The translations under genes were made by a program, and so were the position numbers. A stretch of 14,190 bases of DNA, from positions 1 through 14,190 of the forward strand of contig CAAGND010000209.1 of assembly GCA_900771185.1 (NCBI GenBank), written 5' to 3'. This DNA comes from Clostridia bacterium (GTDB lineage: Bacteria > Bacillota > Clostridia > Oscillospirales > Acutalibacteraceae). The stretch's first letter is position 1, and every line of letters starts with the position of its first letter. A model generated the notes under the pieces. It was not told the origin of the DNA. It did no database searches and saw nothing but the letters and a program-made list of their open reading frames with translations. This document shows positions 1-7,151 of this stretch, in pieces.

Positions 1-1
1 G

Positions 2-127
2 TGGGCAATCCCGCTGCTGCTCCTGTTCGCGTCGGCGGCATTTTTGCTCTATGACTACGCTCTGACCAAGCTCATAAGTCTATACAGATTCAAACTGAGC
101 AAAAAGCTGAGAAAGCTTTTAAAATAA
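2..127 (+). CDS. C-terminal fragment of an unidentified membrane protein
   Basis: An open frame enters from the left edge and ends at TAA 125-127, giving about 41 residues. The visible part begins with a strongly hydrophobic stretch rich in Leu, Ala and Phe (roughly residues 3-17), consistent with a last membrane helix. It finishes with a very basic tail containing KLSKKLRKLLK, which by the positive-inside rule would lie in the cytoplasm. The frame has no stop in the window portion and is followed directly by a hairpin, so it looks like a genuine gene end. The piece is too short to assign to a family and I give no function. It is convergent with prs. Confidence 0.6.
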   Translation, partial: WAIPLLLLFASAAFLLYDYALTKLISLYRFKLSKKLRKLLK

Positions 128-142
128 CCGATTATAGCCAGA

Positions 143-163
143 ACCTCCGGCTTAGCCGGAGGT
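143..163 (+). terminator. Hairpin after the left-edge gene, possible terminator
   Basis: The arms ACCTCCGGCT (143-152) and AGCCGGAGGT (154-163) are perfectly complementary around one central base; as RNA it would fold as a 7-8 bp GC-rich stem with a short loop. A run of five T occurs at 177-181, about 14 nt beyond the stem, so it is not a textbook intrinsic terminator. Its place 16 nt after a stop codon, between convergent genes, supports a role in ending transcription. Confidence 0.5.
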
Positions 164-191
164 GCTGACTCGTGGCTTTTTCAACAGTCTC

Positions 192-224
192 CAGCGTGTC
201 GAAAAATACTTTTTCGACACGCTG
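192..224. repeat. Long perfect inverted repeat (15-bp arms)
   Basis: The arm at 192-206 (starting CAGCGTGTCGAAAA) is the exact reverse complement of 210-224, with a 3-nt centre. The symmetric A5/T5 inside the stem would give either strand a hairpin. No T-run follows directly on either side, so it is not a standard terminator. It lies between convergent genes and abuts a second inverted repeat; it may act as a bidirectional terminator or be one copy of a dispersed intergenic repeat. Confidence 0.65.
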
Positions 225-225
225 C

Positions 226-255
226 AACACCGCCCTGCGTCAGCAGGGCGGTGTT
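226..255. repeat. GC-rich perfect inverted repeat (13-bp arms)
   Basis: AACACCGCCCTGC (226-238) pairs with GCAGGGCGGTGTT (243-255) around a GTCA loop. The stem is very stable and ends 14 nt from the prs stop codon, so on the minus strand it is the first structure met after prs. There is no downstream T-run in that direction (the next bases belong to the neighbouring repeat). A role in prs transcript 3'-end formation or stability is likely but inferred. Confidence 0.6.
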
Positions 256-269
256 TGACAATTTGTGCT

Positions 270-1466
270 TTATTCAACATCCTCAGGCTTGCGAAAACCC
301 TTTGAAACGAGAAGCTTGTTGATTCTGTCAACAGGGTCGAGCAGCTTGCTCACCGATGTGTCGTGATTGAGCGTGTCAACGATGTAGGAGATGTATTTTG
401 ACAGGTCAACCTCAACATACCACTCGCGGGCTTTGAGCTCAGGAGTTCTGTAAACGAGATTTGTCGTGAAAACCTTGTCAAACAGCCCGTTCGCATATGC
501 GGTGTCAAAGGCCTCAAGACCGTTGCAGAAAAGGCCGAAGCAGGTGCATATGAATATGCGTCTTGCATGAAGCTCCTTGAGCTTTGTGGCGACCTCAATC
601 ATTGAGTCACCGGAGGAAATCATGTCGTCAACAATGATGACATCTTTGCCCTCAACGTTATCGCCGAGGAACTCGTGGGCGATAATGGGGTTGCGTCCGT
701 TGATGACCACGGAGTAGTCGCGCCTTTTGTAGAACATTCCGAGGTCAACGCCGAGAACCGTTGAATAGTAGATGCATCGGCCCATGCCGCCCTCATCGGG
801 GGAGATTATCATCAAATTATCGTTGTCGATTTTAAGGTTGTCAACATTTTTAACCAGTGCCTTTATCATCTGATAGACGGGCTGGACGTTTTCAAAGCCG
901 TGATTGGGAATAGCGTTCTGAACTCTCGGGTCATGAGCGTCAAAGGTGATGATGTTGTCAACACCGAGAGCGCTCAGCTCCTGGAGACACATTGCGCAGT
1001 CGAGCGACTCTCTGCTGGAGCGCTTGTGCTGGCGTCCCTCGTAAAGCATGGGCATGATGACGGTTATTCTTCTCGCCTTGCCGCCGATTGCGCTTATGGC
1101 GCGCTTGAGGTTGGCATAGTGCTCATCGGGGCTCATCAGTGTTGTTTTGCCGTACATTTCATATGTCACGCCGTAGTTGAACATATCGCAGACTATGAAG
1201 ATGTCATAGCCTCTTACCGACTGGACGATGTTGCACTTTGCTTCGCCGGTGCCGAATCTCGGAAAGTTTACGTTGATGATGTAGGAATCCCTCTGATATC
1301 CCGCAAAAGCGATAGTGGTTTTGTGCTCACTTTCGCGTTCCTCGCGCCACCTTTTGAGATAGCTGTCAATTTTTTCAGTCAATTCTTCACATCCGGGCAG
1401 CGCAATGAGACCGAGCTGACCTACCGGGATTGTTGAAAAGTCCGCCATGCTTGAAACGTCTGACAT
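270..1466 (-). CDS. prs: Ribose-phosphate pyrophosphokinase, long clostridial form
   Basis: This enzyme makes 5-phosphoribosyl diphosphate from ribose 5-phosphate and ATP in the cytoplasm, feeding purine, pyrimidine, NAD, His and Trp synthesis. Supporting motifs are the SVRGYDIFIV strand (res 83-92), a flexible catalytic loop RQHKRSSRESL (145-155, matching the usual RQDRK...REP), a TFDAHD segment (174-179) carrying the catalytic-type His178, and a PRPP-binding loop VDDMISSGDS (279-288). At 398 residues it is about 80 longer than the usual ~315: there is an N-terminal extension of about 50 residues before the first family strand, plus a C-terminal addition. The PRPP loop differs from the common DDMIDTGGT by Ser for the third Asp and Ser for Thr; I recall similar loops in the long clostridial group. 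The start ATG (1464-1466) follows GGAGGG at good spacing. It is a single-gene unit with its own promoter. Confidence 0.93.
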   Translation of the reverse strand: MSDVSSMADFSTIPVGQLGLIALPGCEELTEKIDSYLKRWREERESEHKTTIAFAGYQRDSYIINVNFPRFGTGEAKCNIVQSVRGYDIFIVCDMFNYGVTYEMYGKTTLMSPDEHYANLKRAISAIGGKARRITVIMPMLYEGRQHKRSSRESLDCAMCLQELSALGVDNIITFDAHDPRVQNAIPNHGFENVQPVYQMIKALVKNVDNLKIDNDNLMIISPDEGGMGRCIYYSTVLGVDLGMFYKRRDYSVVINGRNPIIAHEFLGDNVEGKDVIIVDDMISSGDSMIEVATKLKELHARRIFICTCFGLFCNGLEAFDTAYANGLFDKVFTTNLVYRTPELKAREWYVEVDLSKYISYIVDTLNHDTSVSKLLDPVDRINKLLVSKGFRKPEDVE

Positions 1467-1512
1467 AATTTTCCCTCCGTATTAAATTTTTTCATATCTT
1501 CATCTATATTAT

Positions 1513-1541
1513 ATAATAAAAAGAATCTGTTTTATAGTCAA
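1513..1541 (-). promoter_or_regulatory. prs promoter
   Basis: On the minus strand TTGACT (1536-1541) and TATTAT (1513-1518) are separated by exactly 17 nt, a good sigma-A match in an AT-rich stretch. Transcription would begin around 1505, giving a leader of about 40 nt that carries the GGAGGG site before the prs ATG. I see no riboswitch or purine-box-like element in the short leader. Confidence 0.75.
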
Positions 1542-1556
1542 ATAAGCGTTTTCCCG

Positions 1557-1590
1557 AAAAAAATATGCCGTTGAAAAACGGCGTATTTTG
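1557..1590 (-). terminator. Intrinsic terminator of the mscS gene
   Basis: Read on the minus strand, GCCGTT (from 1577-1582) pairs with AACGGC (from 1567-1572) around a 4-nt loop. The stem is extended past one mismatch by AT pairs and is followed by a run of seven T (A at 1557-1563 on the + strand). It lies about 40 nt after the mscS stop and upstream of the prs promoter, so the two minus-strand genes are separate units. Confidence 0.8.
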
Positions 1591-1628
1591 TGTATATTGA
1601 CAACTAACGGTCAATATCTGTTCTGTTG

Positions 1629-2450
1629 TTATTCGTTGATAACGTGAACATCAAGCTGATTGAAGGGGATATTTATGCCCTCTCTGTCGAATGCGAGCTT
1701 TACGCTCTCCTGCATGGCGTAATAAGCGGTCCAGTAGTCGGAGCTGTTGCACCAGGTTATGAGAAGCAGGGTTATGCTGCTCTCGGCGTGTTCCTTGACA
1801 ACCACTGTGGGCTCGGGGTCTTTAAATATCAGTTCGTTTTTCATGGCCTCTTTTACAAGAATCTGCCTTGCGAGGGATATATCGTCGGAATACGCTATGG
1901 AAAAGCTGAGGTCGAGACGCCTGCGGCCCTCCGCGTTGTAGTTTGTGATGCAGTTGCTTGTTATGTGTGAGTTTGGTACGATTATACGCTTGTTGTCAAT
2001 CGTTGTGAAAACCGTATACATGAGCTCTATCTCCTGAACACGCCCGCTGATGTTGCCTATTTCGACAAAATCTCCGCTTTTGAACGGCTTGTTGACGAGT
2101 ATCTGTATGCCGCTCGCAAACTGCGAGATGCTGCTCTGAAGTCCGATGCCGGCGGTTATTCCGGCGGCGCCGATGGCGGCAATGAAGGAGTTGAGATTGA
2201 ATCCAAGGGTGGAACAGGCGGAGAGTATAACGGCAAAGCGAAGAACCCACACAACGATTGTGCGCAGGAAAGAGTGAACGGAGGCGTCAACATTCTTTTT
2301 TGTCAGCGCTTTTATCAGAAGCTTGCCAATGAGTGACGTTATCCAGAATCCGACCGCAATGATAATTGCCGCGCCGGCGAGCTTGGGCAGCGCATCGAGG
2401 ATTTTTTCTGCTATCAGGTCGATATCAAGTTTGTCAAGTGTCTGTGACAT
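1629..2450 (-). CDS. mscS: Small-conductance mechanosensitive channel, MscS family
   Basis: A membrane channel that opens under tension to release solutes during hypo-osmotic shock. The 273-residue product is close to E. coli MscS (286). Three hydrophobic segments are visible at about residues 24-46, 66-84 and 83-115. The third is the pore helix, with the Gly/Ala pattern AAIGAAGITAGIGLQSS and the following PFKSGDFVEI turn that mark the family. The cytoplasmic beta and vestibule domain follows, with NKRIIVPNS. I chose the ATG at 2448-2450 because AAGGAGA lies 8 nt upstream and the promoter sits only about 30 nt further. The frame is open up to 2549, but that longer start would lie upstream of the promoter and has no ribosome site. 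It is divergent from the ATPase operon and probably monocistronic. Confidence 0.93.
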   Translation of the reverse strand: MSQTLDKLDIDLIAEKILDALPKLAGAAIIIAVGFWITSLIGKLLIKALTKKNVDASVHSFLRTIVVWVLRFAVILSACSTLGFNLNSFIAAIGAAGITAGIGLQSSISQFASGIQILVNKPFKSGDFVEIGNISGRVQEIELMYTVFTTIDNKRIIVPNSHITSNCITNYNAEGRRRLDLSFSIAYSDDISLARQILVKEAMKNELIFKDPEPTVVVKEHAESSITLLLITWCNSSDYWTAYYAMQESVKLAFDREGINIPFNQLDVHVINE

Positions 2451-2478
2451 AACAGTTTCTCCTTTTCCGGTTTGTACA

Positions 2479-2508
2479 ATTATAGCATAAAAAAGTCTGA
2501 GGTTACAA
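2479..2508 (-). promoter_or_regulatory. mscS promoter with extended -10
   Basis: On the minus strand TGCTATAAT gives a perfect -10 hexamer (2479-2484) with the TGn extension, preceded by TTGTAA (2503-2508) at 18 nt spacing. The start point would be near 2472, about 20 nt before the start codon, with the ribosome site inside that short leader. Confidence 0.7.
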
Positions 2509-2568
2509 CAGTTTGGACAAAATACAAATACTGTATCAAAAAGTAACAATTGTAAGGCTTTTGTGTGT

Positions 2569-2596
2569 TTTCAAAAGTTTTTGTCTATGATATAAT
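2569..2596 (+). promoter_or_regulatory. Upstream promoter P1 of the V-ATPase operon
   Basis: A perfect TATAAT (2591-2596) with the extension TGA just before it, and a weak -35 candidate TTTCAA (2569-2574) at 16 nt. It lies in a very AT-rich intergenic stretch and points toward ntpF. It shares the core TGATATAATAA with a second site 52 nt downstream. Confidence 0.6.
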
Positions 2597-2619
2597 AAGT
2601 AAAAAAATATCAATATCAC

Positions 2620-2648
2620 TGGAAAAAGCTTTTGATATGTGATATAAT
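2620..2648 (+). promoter_or_regulatory. Downstream promoter P2 of the V-ATPase operon
   Basis: The repeat of the TGATATAATAA core puts a perfect TATAAT at 2643-2648 with TG extension. The -35 region is poor (TGGAAA at 2620-2625, 17 nt spacing), so the extended -10 would carry most of the strength. Transcripts would start about 2655, leaving a leader of about 25 nt with the AAAGGAGA site of ntpF. Confidence 0.6.
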
Positions 2649-2680
2649 AACTTTTAAATATGCGAAAGGAGAGTGACTGC

Positions 2681-2992
2681 ATGGCGTCGGAGATGCTTTC
2701 AAAAGTTCTTGAGGCCGAACAGGCGGACAAGTCGGCGCGGCAGACCGCATCAGAGCAGGCGAGAGCAATTATTGAAAAATCTCGCGAAGATGGAGCTCAG
2801 ACGATTGCCCGAATGAAAGAAGCGGCGGAAAAAGACGGTCAACAGGTTGTGTCGCAGGCAAAGGAGCTTGCCCGTGAAAGAGAAGCCGAAGCGATAAAGA
2901 CTGCTGATGCGCAGGGCGCTGAGATTTTTGAAAAGGCCTCTGCCAAAAGGCAGGAGGCGGTTGATGCCGTCATTAAAATGGTTCTTGCATGA
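2681..2992 (+). CDS. ntpF: V-type ATPase subunit G/H (peripheral stalk)
   Basis: The 103-residue product is almost entirely charged and helical (Ala, Glu, Lys, Gln and Arg with few aromatics) with no membrane segment. This is the pattern of the small stalk subunit that pairs with subunit E as a long coiled coil linking V1 to the membrane subunit I. Position as first gene of the operon matches ntpF in Enterococcus hirae and the atpH-type gene of clostridia. The start ATG (2681) is chosen because AAAGGAGA ends 8 nt upstream; an in-frame ATG at 2660 lies before that site and is rejected. Sequence of this subunit is poorly conserved, so the call leans on composition and position. Confidence 0.85.
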   Translation: MASEMLSKVLEAEQADKSARQTASEQARAIIEKSREDGAQTIARMKEAAEKDGQQVVSQAKELAREREAEAIKTADAQGAEIFEKASAKRQEAVDAVIKMVLA

Positions 2993-3028
2993 ATGAGATT
3001 TTTAGTTTAAAGGACAGGAGGTGTTGTT

Positions 3029-5017
3029 TTGGCAAAGCTTGAAATGAAGAAGATAGAGCTGCTCGCTCCGATAGAGCAGAGCAAGGATATCATTGACTGT
3101 CTCCAGCGTTTGGGAACGGTGGAGCTGACAAACCATGAGGAAAGCGGTTCTCTTTATAAGCTCTCAACGGATGTCACAGTCTCCACGTTCGAGCGCTTTC
3201 TCAATTCCTGTTTGAACGCGCAGAAAGTTCTTTCACAGTATGTTCCTGTGAAAAAGGGGCTTCTCTCCTCATTTGAGGGCAGACATGAGCTCACCTTTTC
3301 GGAGTATCTGAAAAAGTCGGATGATGCGGATATCATACTTAATAAGTGCTTTCAGATCAACGGTTTTGAATCCCAGATAAATGAGGCAACTGCGGATATC
3401 GTGCGCTGCCGCTCGCTTATGGATGCGCTGGAGCCGTGGCTCGGGCTGGATATTCCGATGCAGTATAAGGGCACGGAATCAACTGCGGTGTTTATAGGCT
3501 CTTTTCCCAGTGAATATAGTGAACAGTCTTTGACGGAGGAGTTAGCGCGGATTGCACCTGAGGTGCAGACCGTTCAGGTGCAGATAGTTTCCTCATCGCG
3601 TGAGCGCACCTGCGCCGTGGTGATATGCCACAAGTCGGCGGAGCAGGAGACATATGCCGCACTCAGGGAGCTTAACTTCGCGTGGCCGGGCGACCCCACG
3701 AAGCATCCGCCGCGCGTCAGATATGAGCGGTATGAAAAGCAGATAGCCGAGGATGAAAAGAAAATAGAGGATGCAAAGCAAGGCATCATTTCTTTCGGCG
3801 GCTGCCATGAGGAAATCGAGTTTGTTGCGGACTATTTCTCAATAAGAAAAGAAAAGTATGAGGCGCTTGAAAAGCTTGCCGTGAGCGACAGAATTTTTGT
3901 GCTCAGCGGTTATATACCCGCAAAACGCATAGAAAAGGTGGTCGCAACTCTTGAGGCTGATTACACGGTGGCAGTCGATATAACCGACCCCGATGAGGAC
4001 GAGGATGTTCCGGTTCTTCTTGAGAACAATGGATTCGCCGCGCCGGTGGAGTCAATCACCGAGATGTATTCTCTGCCCAACAAAGATGATGTTGACCCTA
4101 ACCCCGCAATGGCGTTTTTCTACTACGCGTTTTTCGGCATAATGCTTTCAGACGCGGGTTATGGTCTCGTTATGGTAATAGCCATGCTCATTGCCAAAGC
4201 AAAGATCAAACTTGAGCCAAAAATGAAAAAGACGGTCAACATGTTCCTGTATTGCGGAATTTCGACCATGATTTGGGGTGCATTGTTCGGAAGCTGGTTC
4301 GGAGACGCGCCGCAGGTCATTGCGCGTGAGTTCTTTGGAAAAGAGATAGGAAGCACAGCCTTATGGTTCGAACCGGTCAATGACCCGATGAAGCTTCTGC
4401 TGTATTCCTTCCTCTTCGGAATCATTCACCTGTTCGTCGGTCTCGGTGTTCGGTTCTATATGCTGTGGAAGGCAGGCAAACGCATAGATGCGTTCTGCGA
4501 TGTTATCCCCGTTTATCTGCTCGTGACCGGCATTGCGCCGATAGGCGCAGGCATCATCATCGATGTTCCGCCTATGATTTCAACAGTGGGCAAATATCTT
4601 GCTATTGCGGGCGCGGTTCTTGTGATTCTGACCTCCGGACGTTCGTCGAAAAATATTATCGGCAAGCTCGGCGGCGGACTTTACGGGCTTTATAACATCG
4701 GCTCCGGATATCTCGGTGATGTGCTCTCTTATTCGAGATTGCTGGCTCTCGGACTTTCCACCGGTGTTATCGCCACGGTTATAAACATGCTCGGTACAAT
4801 ACCCGGCAATATGGTGGTCAAATCAATTCTGTATGTTGTCGTGTTCCTGTTCGGGCACACGGTGAATATAGCGATAAACCTCATAGGAACCTATGTTCAC
4901 ACCAACAGACTTCAGTATGTTGAGTTCTTCTCAAAATTTTACGAGGGCGGAGGACGCTCCTTCACCCCGTTAAAGGCAAATACAAAGTACTACAAATTCA
5001 AGGAGGAAATACAGTAA
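3029..5017 (+). CDS. ntpI: V-type ATPase subunit I (membrane a-subunit)
   Basis: This is the stator membrane subunit that supplies the two ion half-channels next to the rotating K ring. It has 662 residues, usual for the bacterial family. The first ~350 are a soluble stalk-binding region with coiled-coil stretches (for example around res 225-260). From about residue 362 there are seven to eight hydrophobic helices. The essential arginine is seen in SYSRLLALGL as R570, and the conserved C-terminal block HTNRLQYVEFF with GGGRSFTPL is intact. The start is TTG at 3029, preceded by AGGAGGTG (3017-3024); the next in-frame Met is residue 6, with no better ribosome site. The last bases carry the AGGAGG for ntpK, and TAATG joins the two genes with a 1-nt overlap, suggesting translational coupling. 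Confidence 0.96.
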   Translation: MAKLEMKKIELLAPIEQSKDIIDCLQRLGTVELTNHEESGSLYKLSTDVTVSTFERFLNSCLNAQKVLSQYVPVKKGLLSSFEGRHELTFSEYLKKSDDADIILNKCFQINGFESQINEATADIVRCRSLMDALEPWLGLDIPMQYKGTESTAVFIGSFPSEYSEQSLTEELARIAPEVQTVQVQIVSSSRERTCAVVICHKSAEQETYAALRELNFAWPGDPTKHPPRVRYERYEKQIAEDEKKIEDAKQGIISFGGCHEEIEFVADYFSIRKEKYEALEKLAVSDRIFVLSGYIPAKRIEKVVATLEADYTVAVDITDPDEDEDVPVLLENNGFAAPVESITEMYSLPNKDDVDPNPAMAFFYYAFFGIMLSDAGYGLVMVIAMLIAKAKIKLEPKMKKTVNMFLYCGISTMIWGALFGSWFGDAPQVIAREFFGKEIGSTALWFEPVNDPMKLLLYSFLFGIIHLFVGLGVRFYMLWKAGKRIDAFCDVIPVYLLVTGIAPIGAGIIIDVPPMISTVGKYLAIAGAVLVILTSGRSSKNIIGKLGGGLYGLYNIGSGYLGDVLSYSRLLALGLSTGVIATVINMLGTIPGNMVVKSILYVVVFLFGHTVNIAINLIGTYVHTNRLQYVEFFSKFYEGGGRSFTPLKANTKYYKFKEEIQ

Positions 5018-5520
5018 TGTCAATGTCATTAATATTCTCAAATCTCGGAACAGCATTCGCAGTTCTCGGTGCCGCGCTTGCGGCGATCCTTTCGGGCATG
5101 GGCTCTGCAAAGGGAGTCGGACTTGTCGGTCAGGCTGGCGCAGGTGTTATCACTGAGGACCCCTCAAAGTTCGGTAAAGTTCTTATTCTTGAAATTCTTC
5201 CCGGTACACAGGGCCTTTACGGCTTCCTTACCGCGTTCATAACGCTCAACAGAATCGGTATCATCGGCGGAGAGTTCACTCCTCTCTCAATTGAAAAGGG
5301 TCTTATGATGTTCGCCGCATGTATGCCGATAGCAATAGTCGGTTACTTCTCAGCCATATCACAGGGCAAAACTGCAGCTTCAGGCGTGAGCATTATCGCC
5401 AAAAAGCCCGACCAGAACGGTAAGGCTATCACAATGGCCGCGATGGTTGAGACTTATGCCGTTCTTACACTCCTTGTTTCTATCCTTGCTATCTTCAGCA
5501 TCAGCGGCCTTAATGTTTGA
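5017..5520 (+). CDS. ntpK: V-type ATPase proteolipid subunit K (rotor ring)
   Basis: A 167-residue, four-helix proteolipid, the double-hairpin form that assembles into the ion-carrying rotor ring. The glycine-rich first helix (SGMGSAKGVG, res 26-35) repeats in the second hairpin (SAISQGKTAASG, 112-123). The ion-binding carboxylate is Glu145 in MVETYA. In the first hairpin the matching position is Gly63 inside LPGTQGLYGF, so there is one acid per two hairpins. Leu61, Thr64, Gln65, Gln116 and Glu145 correspond to the five Na+ ligands of Enterococcus hirae NtpK (L61, T64, Q65, Q110, E139), which points to sodium coupling. One difference is Glu59 where E. hirae has Gln. AGGAGG at 5001-5006 precedes the start. 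It overlaps ntpI by 1 nt and is followed by a 59-nt gap holding a small hairpin. Confidence 0.97.
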   Translation: MSMSLIFSNLGTAFAVLGAALAAILSGMGSAKGVGLVGQAGAGVITEDPSKFGKVLILEILPGTQGLYGFLTAFITLNRIGIIGGEFTPLSIEKGLMMFAACMPIAIVGYFSAISQGKTAASGVSIIAKKPDQNGKAITMAAMVETYAVLTLLVSILAIFSISGLNV

Positions 5521-5539
5521 TAACTGCATGAGAAGAAAA

Positions 5540-5559
5540 CGGCGTCTCAAAGAACGCCG
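5540..5559 (+). other. Intercistronic hairpin between ntpK and ntpE
   Basis: CGGCGT (5540-5545) pairs with ACGCCG (5554-5559) around an 8-nt loop, with no T-run. It lies 20 nt after the ntpK stop and before the AAAGGA site of ntpE. The K subunit is needed in many copies per enzyme, so a hairpin here could stabilise the upstream message or dampen downstream translation; that role is inferred only. Confidence 0.45.
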
Positions 5560-5579
5560 CGTGAAAGGAATGAAACTTT

Positions 5580-6167
5580 ATGAGCGGATTAGATAAGATA
5601 ATTGAAAAAATAAATGCGGATTCCGCTTCAAAGTGCAGTGAAATATTAAGCGATGCCGAGGCTCAGTCCTTGCAGATAGCTGAGGCCGCAAGGCAGGATG
5701 GGGAGAAGGCTTGCGAAGAGATAAAGGCTGCTGCCGAGAAACAGGCGCAGGCCGTTCTCAAAATGTCCCAGGCAAACTGCCAGCAGCAGGCGCGCAGAGC
5801 GGTTCTGGCGGCAAAAGTCAGAGCTGTTGATGAGACAATCGCCGCCGCTGCACAGGCTCTTGACAGCATGCCGGAAGGGGAGTATTTTGAGTCTCTCAAA
5901 TCCCTCGCGTCAAAGAATGTATGCCGCGGAGAGGGAATCATGTATTTGAACTCCCGCGATATCAAAAGATTGCCGGACGGTTTTGAAGCCTCGGTGAACA
6001 GTGTGCTCCCCGAAGGGTGCTCAGTGAAGATTGCGGCTTCGGCAGCCGATATCAGAAACGGCTTCATTCTTGTCTATGGTGATATCGAGATAAACTGCAC
6101 ATTTGATGCGATAATCGAATCGCAAAAAGATGCGATAAAAGAAAAAGTGTGCTCCATTATTTTTTAA
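5580..6167 (+). CDS. ntpE: V-type ATPase subunit E (peripheral stalk)
   Basis: The 195-residue product partners with subunit G (ntpF) to form the peripheral stalks that hold the catalytic head still while the rotor turns. The first ~100 residues are an Ala/Glu/Gln/Lys-rich helix typical of the coiled-coil half. The C-terminal half is a small globular domain with the family ending pattern NGFILVYGDIEINCTFDAI (res 160-178). Length and gene position (after K, before C) match the family. The start ATG at 5580 has AAAGGA about 10 nt upstream. The stop is followed within 15 nt by the start of ntpC. Confidence 0.94.
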   Translation: MSGLDKIIEKINADSASKCSEILSDAEAQSLQIAEAARQDGEKACEEIKAAAEKQAQAVLKMSQANCQQQARRAVLAAKVRAVDETIAAAAQALDSMPEGEYFESLKSLASKNVCRGEGIMYLNSRDIKRLPDGFEASVNSVLPEGCSVKIAASAADIRNGFILVYGDIEINCTFDAIIESQKDAIKEKVCSIIF

Positions 6168-6182
6168 ACGGCGGTGAACAGT

Positions 6183-7151
6183 ATGCACGAAAATGAATAT
6201 GCATATGGCGTGGCGCGTGTCAGAGCCAATGAGCTGACATTGCTATCGCCTGCGGATACGGAGCAGCTTATCACCGCGGACAGTTATGAGACCGCACTCA
6301 GACTGCTGTCAGACAAAGGCTGGCAGGTGCCCTCAACGCACGACTACGCTCCGATGCTTGAAACGCAGCTTCAGAATGCGTGGCAGCTTCTTTCGGAGTG
6401 TGCGCCGGATGTCTCTCTGCTCGAGGCGCTGATAATCTTCAATGATTTTCACAATCTCAAGGCGGCGCTCAAGGCAAAGTTTTCAGACCTCCCCGCACAG
6501 GATTATGTGATAACTCCGTCGGTGTATGACCCGTCGGAAATCATCGAGGCTGTTGATGCCAATGAGTTTGAAAATCTTCCCGAATGTATGAGGGACTGCG
6601 CAGGCAAAGCTTATGACGCGATAGTGCGGCTTGAGAGCGGAAGACTTGCGGACACCGCGATAGACAGGGCGGCTCTCATCAGCCGTCTGGAGCTTTCAAA
6701 AAAGAGCGAAAGCGAGCTCCTCGAAAAAGTGGCGGAGCTGTCAGTTGCGGCGGCGGATATCAAAACGGCCATCCGCTGTGCGGCTGCGGGAAGAAGCGCT
6801 GAGTATATAGAGGACGCGGTTTGCGGATGTGACCTGTTCAGCAAGGCCGATATGATTTCGGCGACGATGGAGAGTCAGGATGCGCTTGCGGACTTTCTTC
6901 GGACAACTCCGCTTTCCTCTCTTGCGGACAGCATCGAGATAAGCATTGCCGAGTTTGAAAAGCAGTGTGATGATTTGACAGCTTCTTATATAACGCAGGC
7001 GAAATATACATCCTTCGGTCCCGACCCGCTTGTAGCTTATTATATAGCCCGTCAGACCGAGGTCAAAAATGTAAGAATCATTCTTTCTGCAAAGCTCAAC
7101 GGCTTTGCGGTGGATACGATAAGAGCGAGAGTGAGGGAAGTTTATGCATAA
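6183..7151 (+). CDS. ntpC: V-type ATPase subunit C (rotor-ring adaptor, d-type)
   Basis: This subunit sits as a funnel-shaped cap on the K ring and couples it to the central shaft (subunits D and F). The 322-residue product begins with the family N-terminal signature EYAYGVARVRANE and is helical throughout, as expected for this all-alpha protein; near the C-terminus is the conserved YYIARQTEVKNVRIIL stretch. I start at ATG 6183 because GGTGA lies 6 nt before it. A GTG at 6174 in the same frame would add three residues but has no clear ribosome site of its own. The gene overlaps the next one by 8 nt. Confidence 0.94.
   Translation: MHENEYAYGVARVRANELTLLSPADTEQLITADSYETALRLLSDKGWQVPSTHDYAPMLETQLQNAWQLLSECAPDVSLLEALIIFNDFHNLKAALKAKFSDLPAQDYVITPSVYDPSEIIEAVDANEFENLPECMRDCAGKAYDAIVRLESGRLADTAIDRAALISRLELSKKSESELLEKVAELSVAAADIKTAIRCAAAGRSAEYIEDAVCGCDLFSKADMISATMESQDALADFLRTTPLSSLADSIEISIAEFEKQCDDLTASYITQAKYTSFGPDPLVAYYIARQTEVKNVRIILSAKLNGFAVDTIRARVREVYA

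Noticed and set aside
900..1436. Open plus-strand frame of about 178 codons opposite prs
   Set aside because: It is antisense to a well-supported gene, has no ribosome site, and its product resembles no family; it is a shadow of prs codon structure.
1626..1970. Plus-strand frame opposite the 3' half of mscS
   Set aside because: It has no start signals and is antisense to an intact channel gene.
2451..2549. N-terminal extension of MscS by 33 residues
   Set aside because: The added region overlaps the promoter, has no ribosome site, and contains Cys and aromatic residues unlike the family; AAGGAGA fits the start at 2450.
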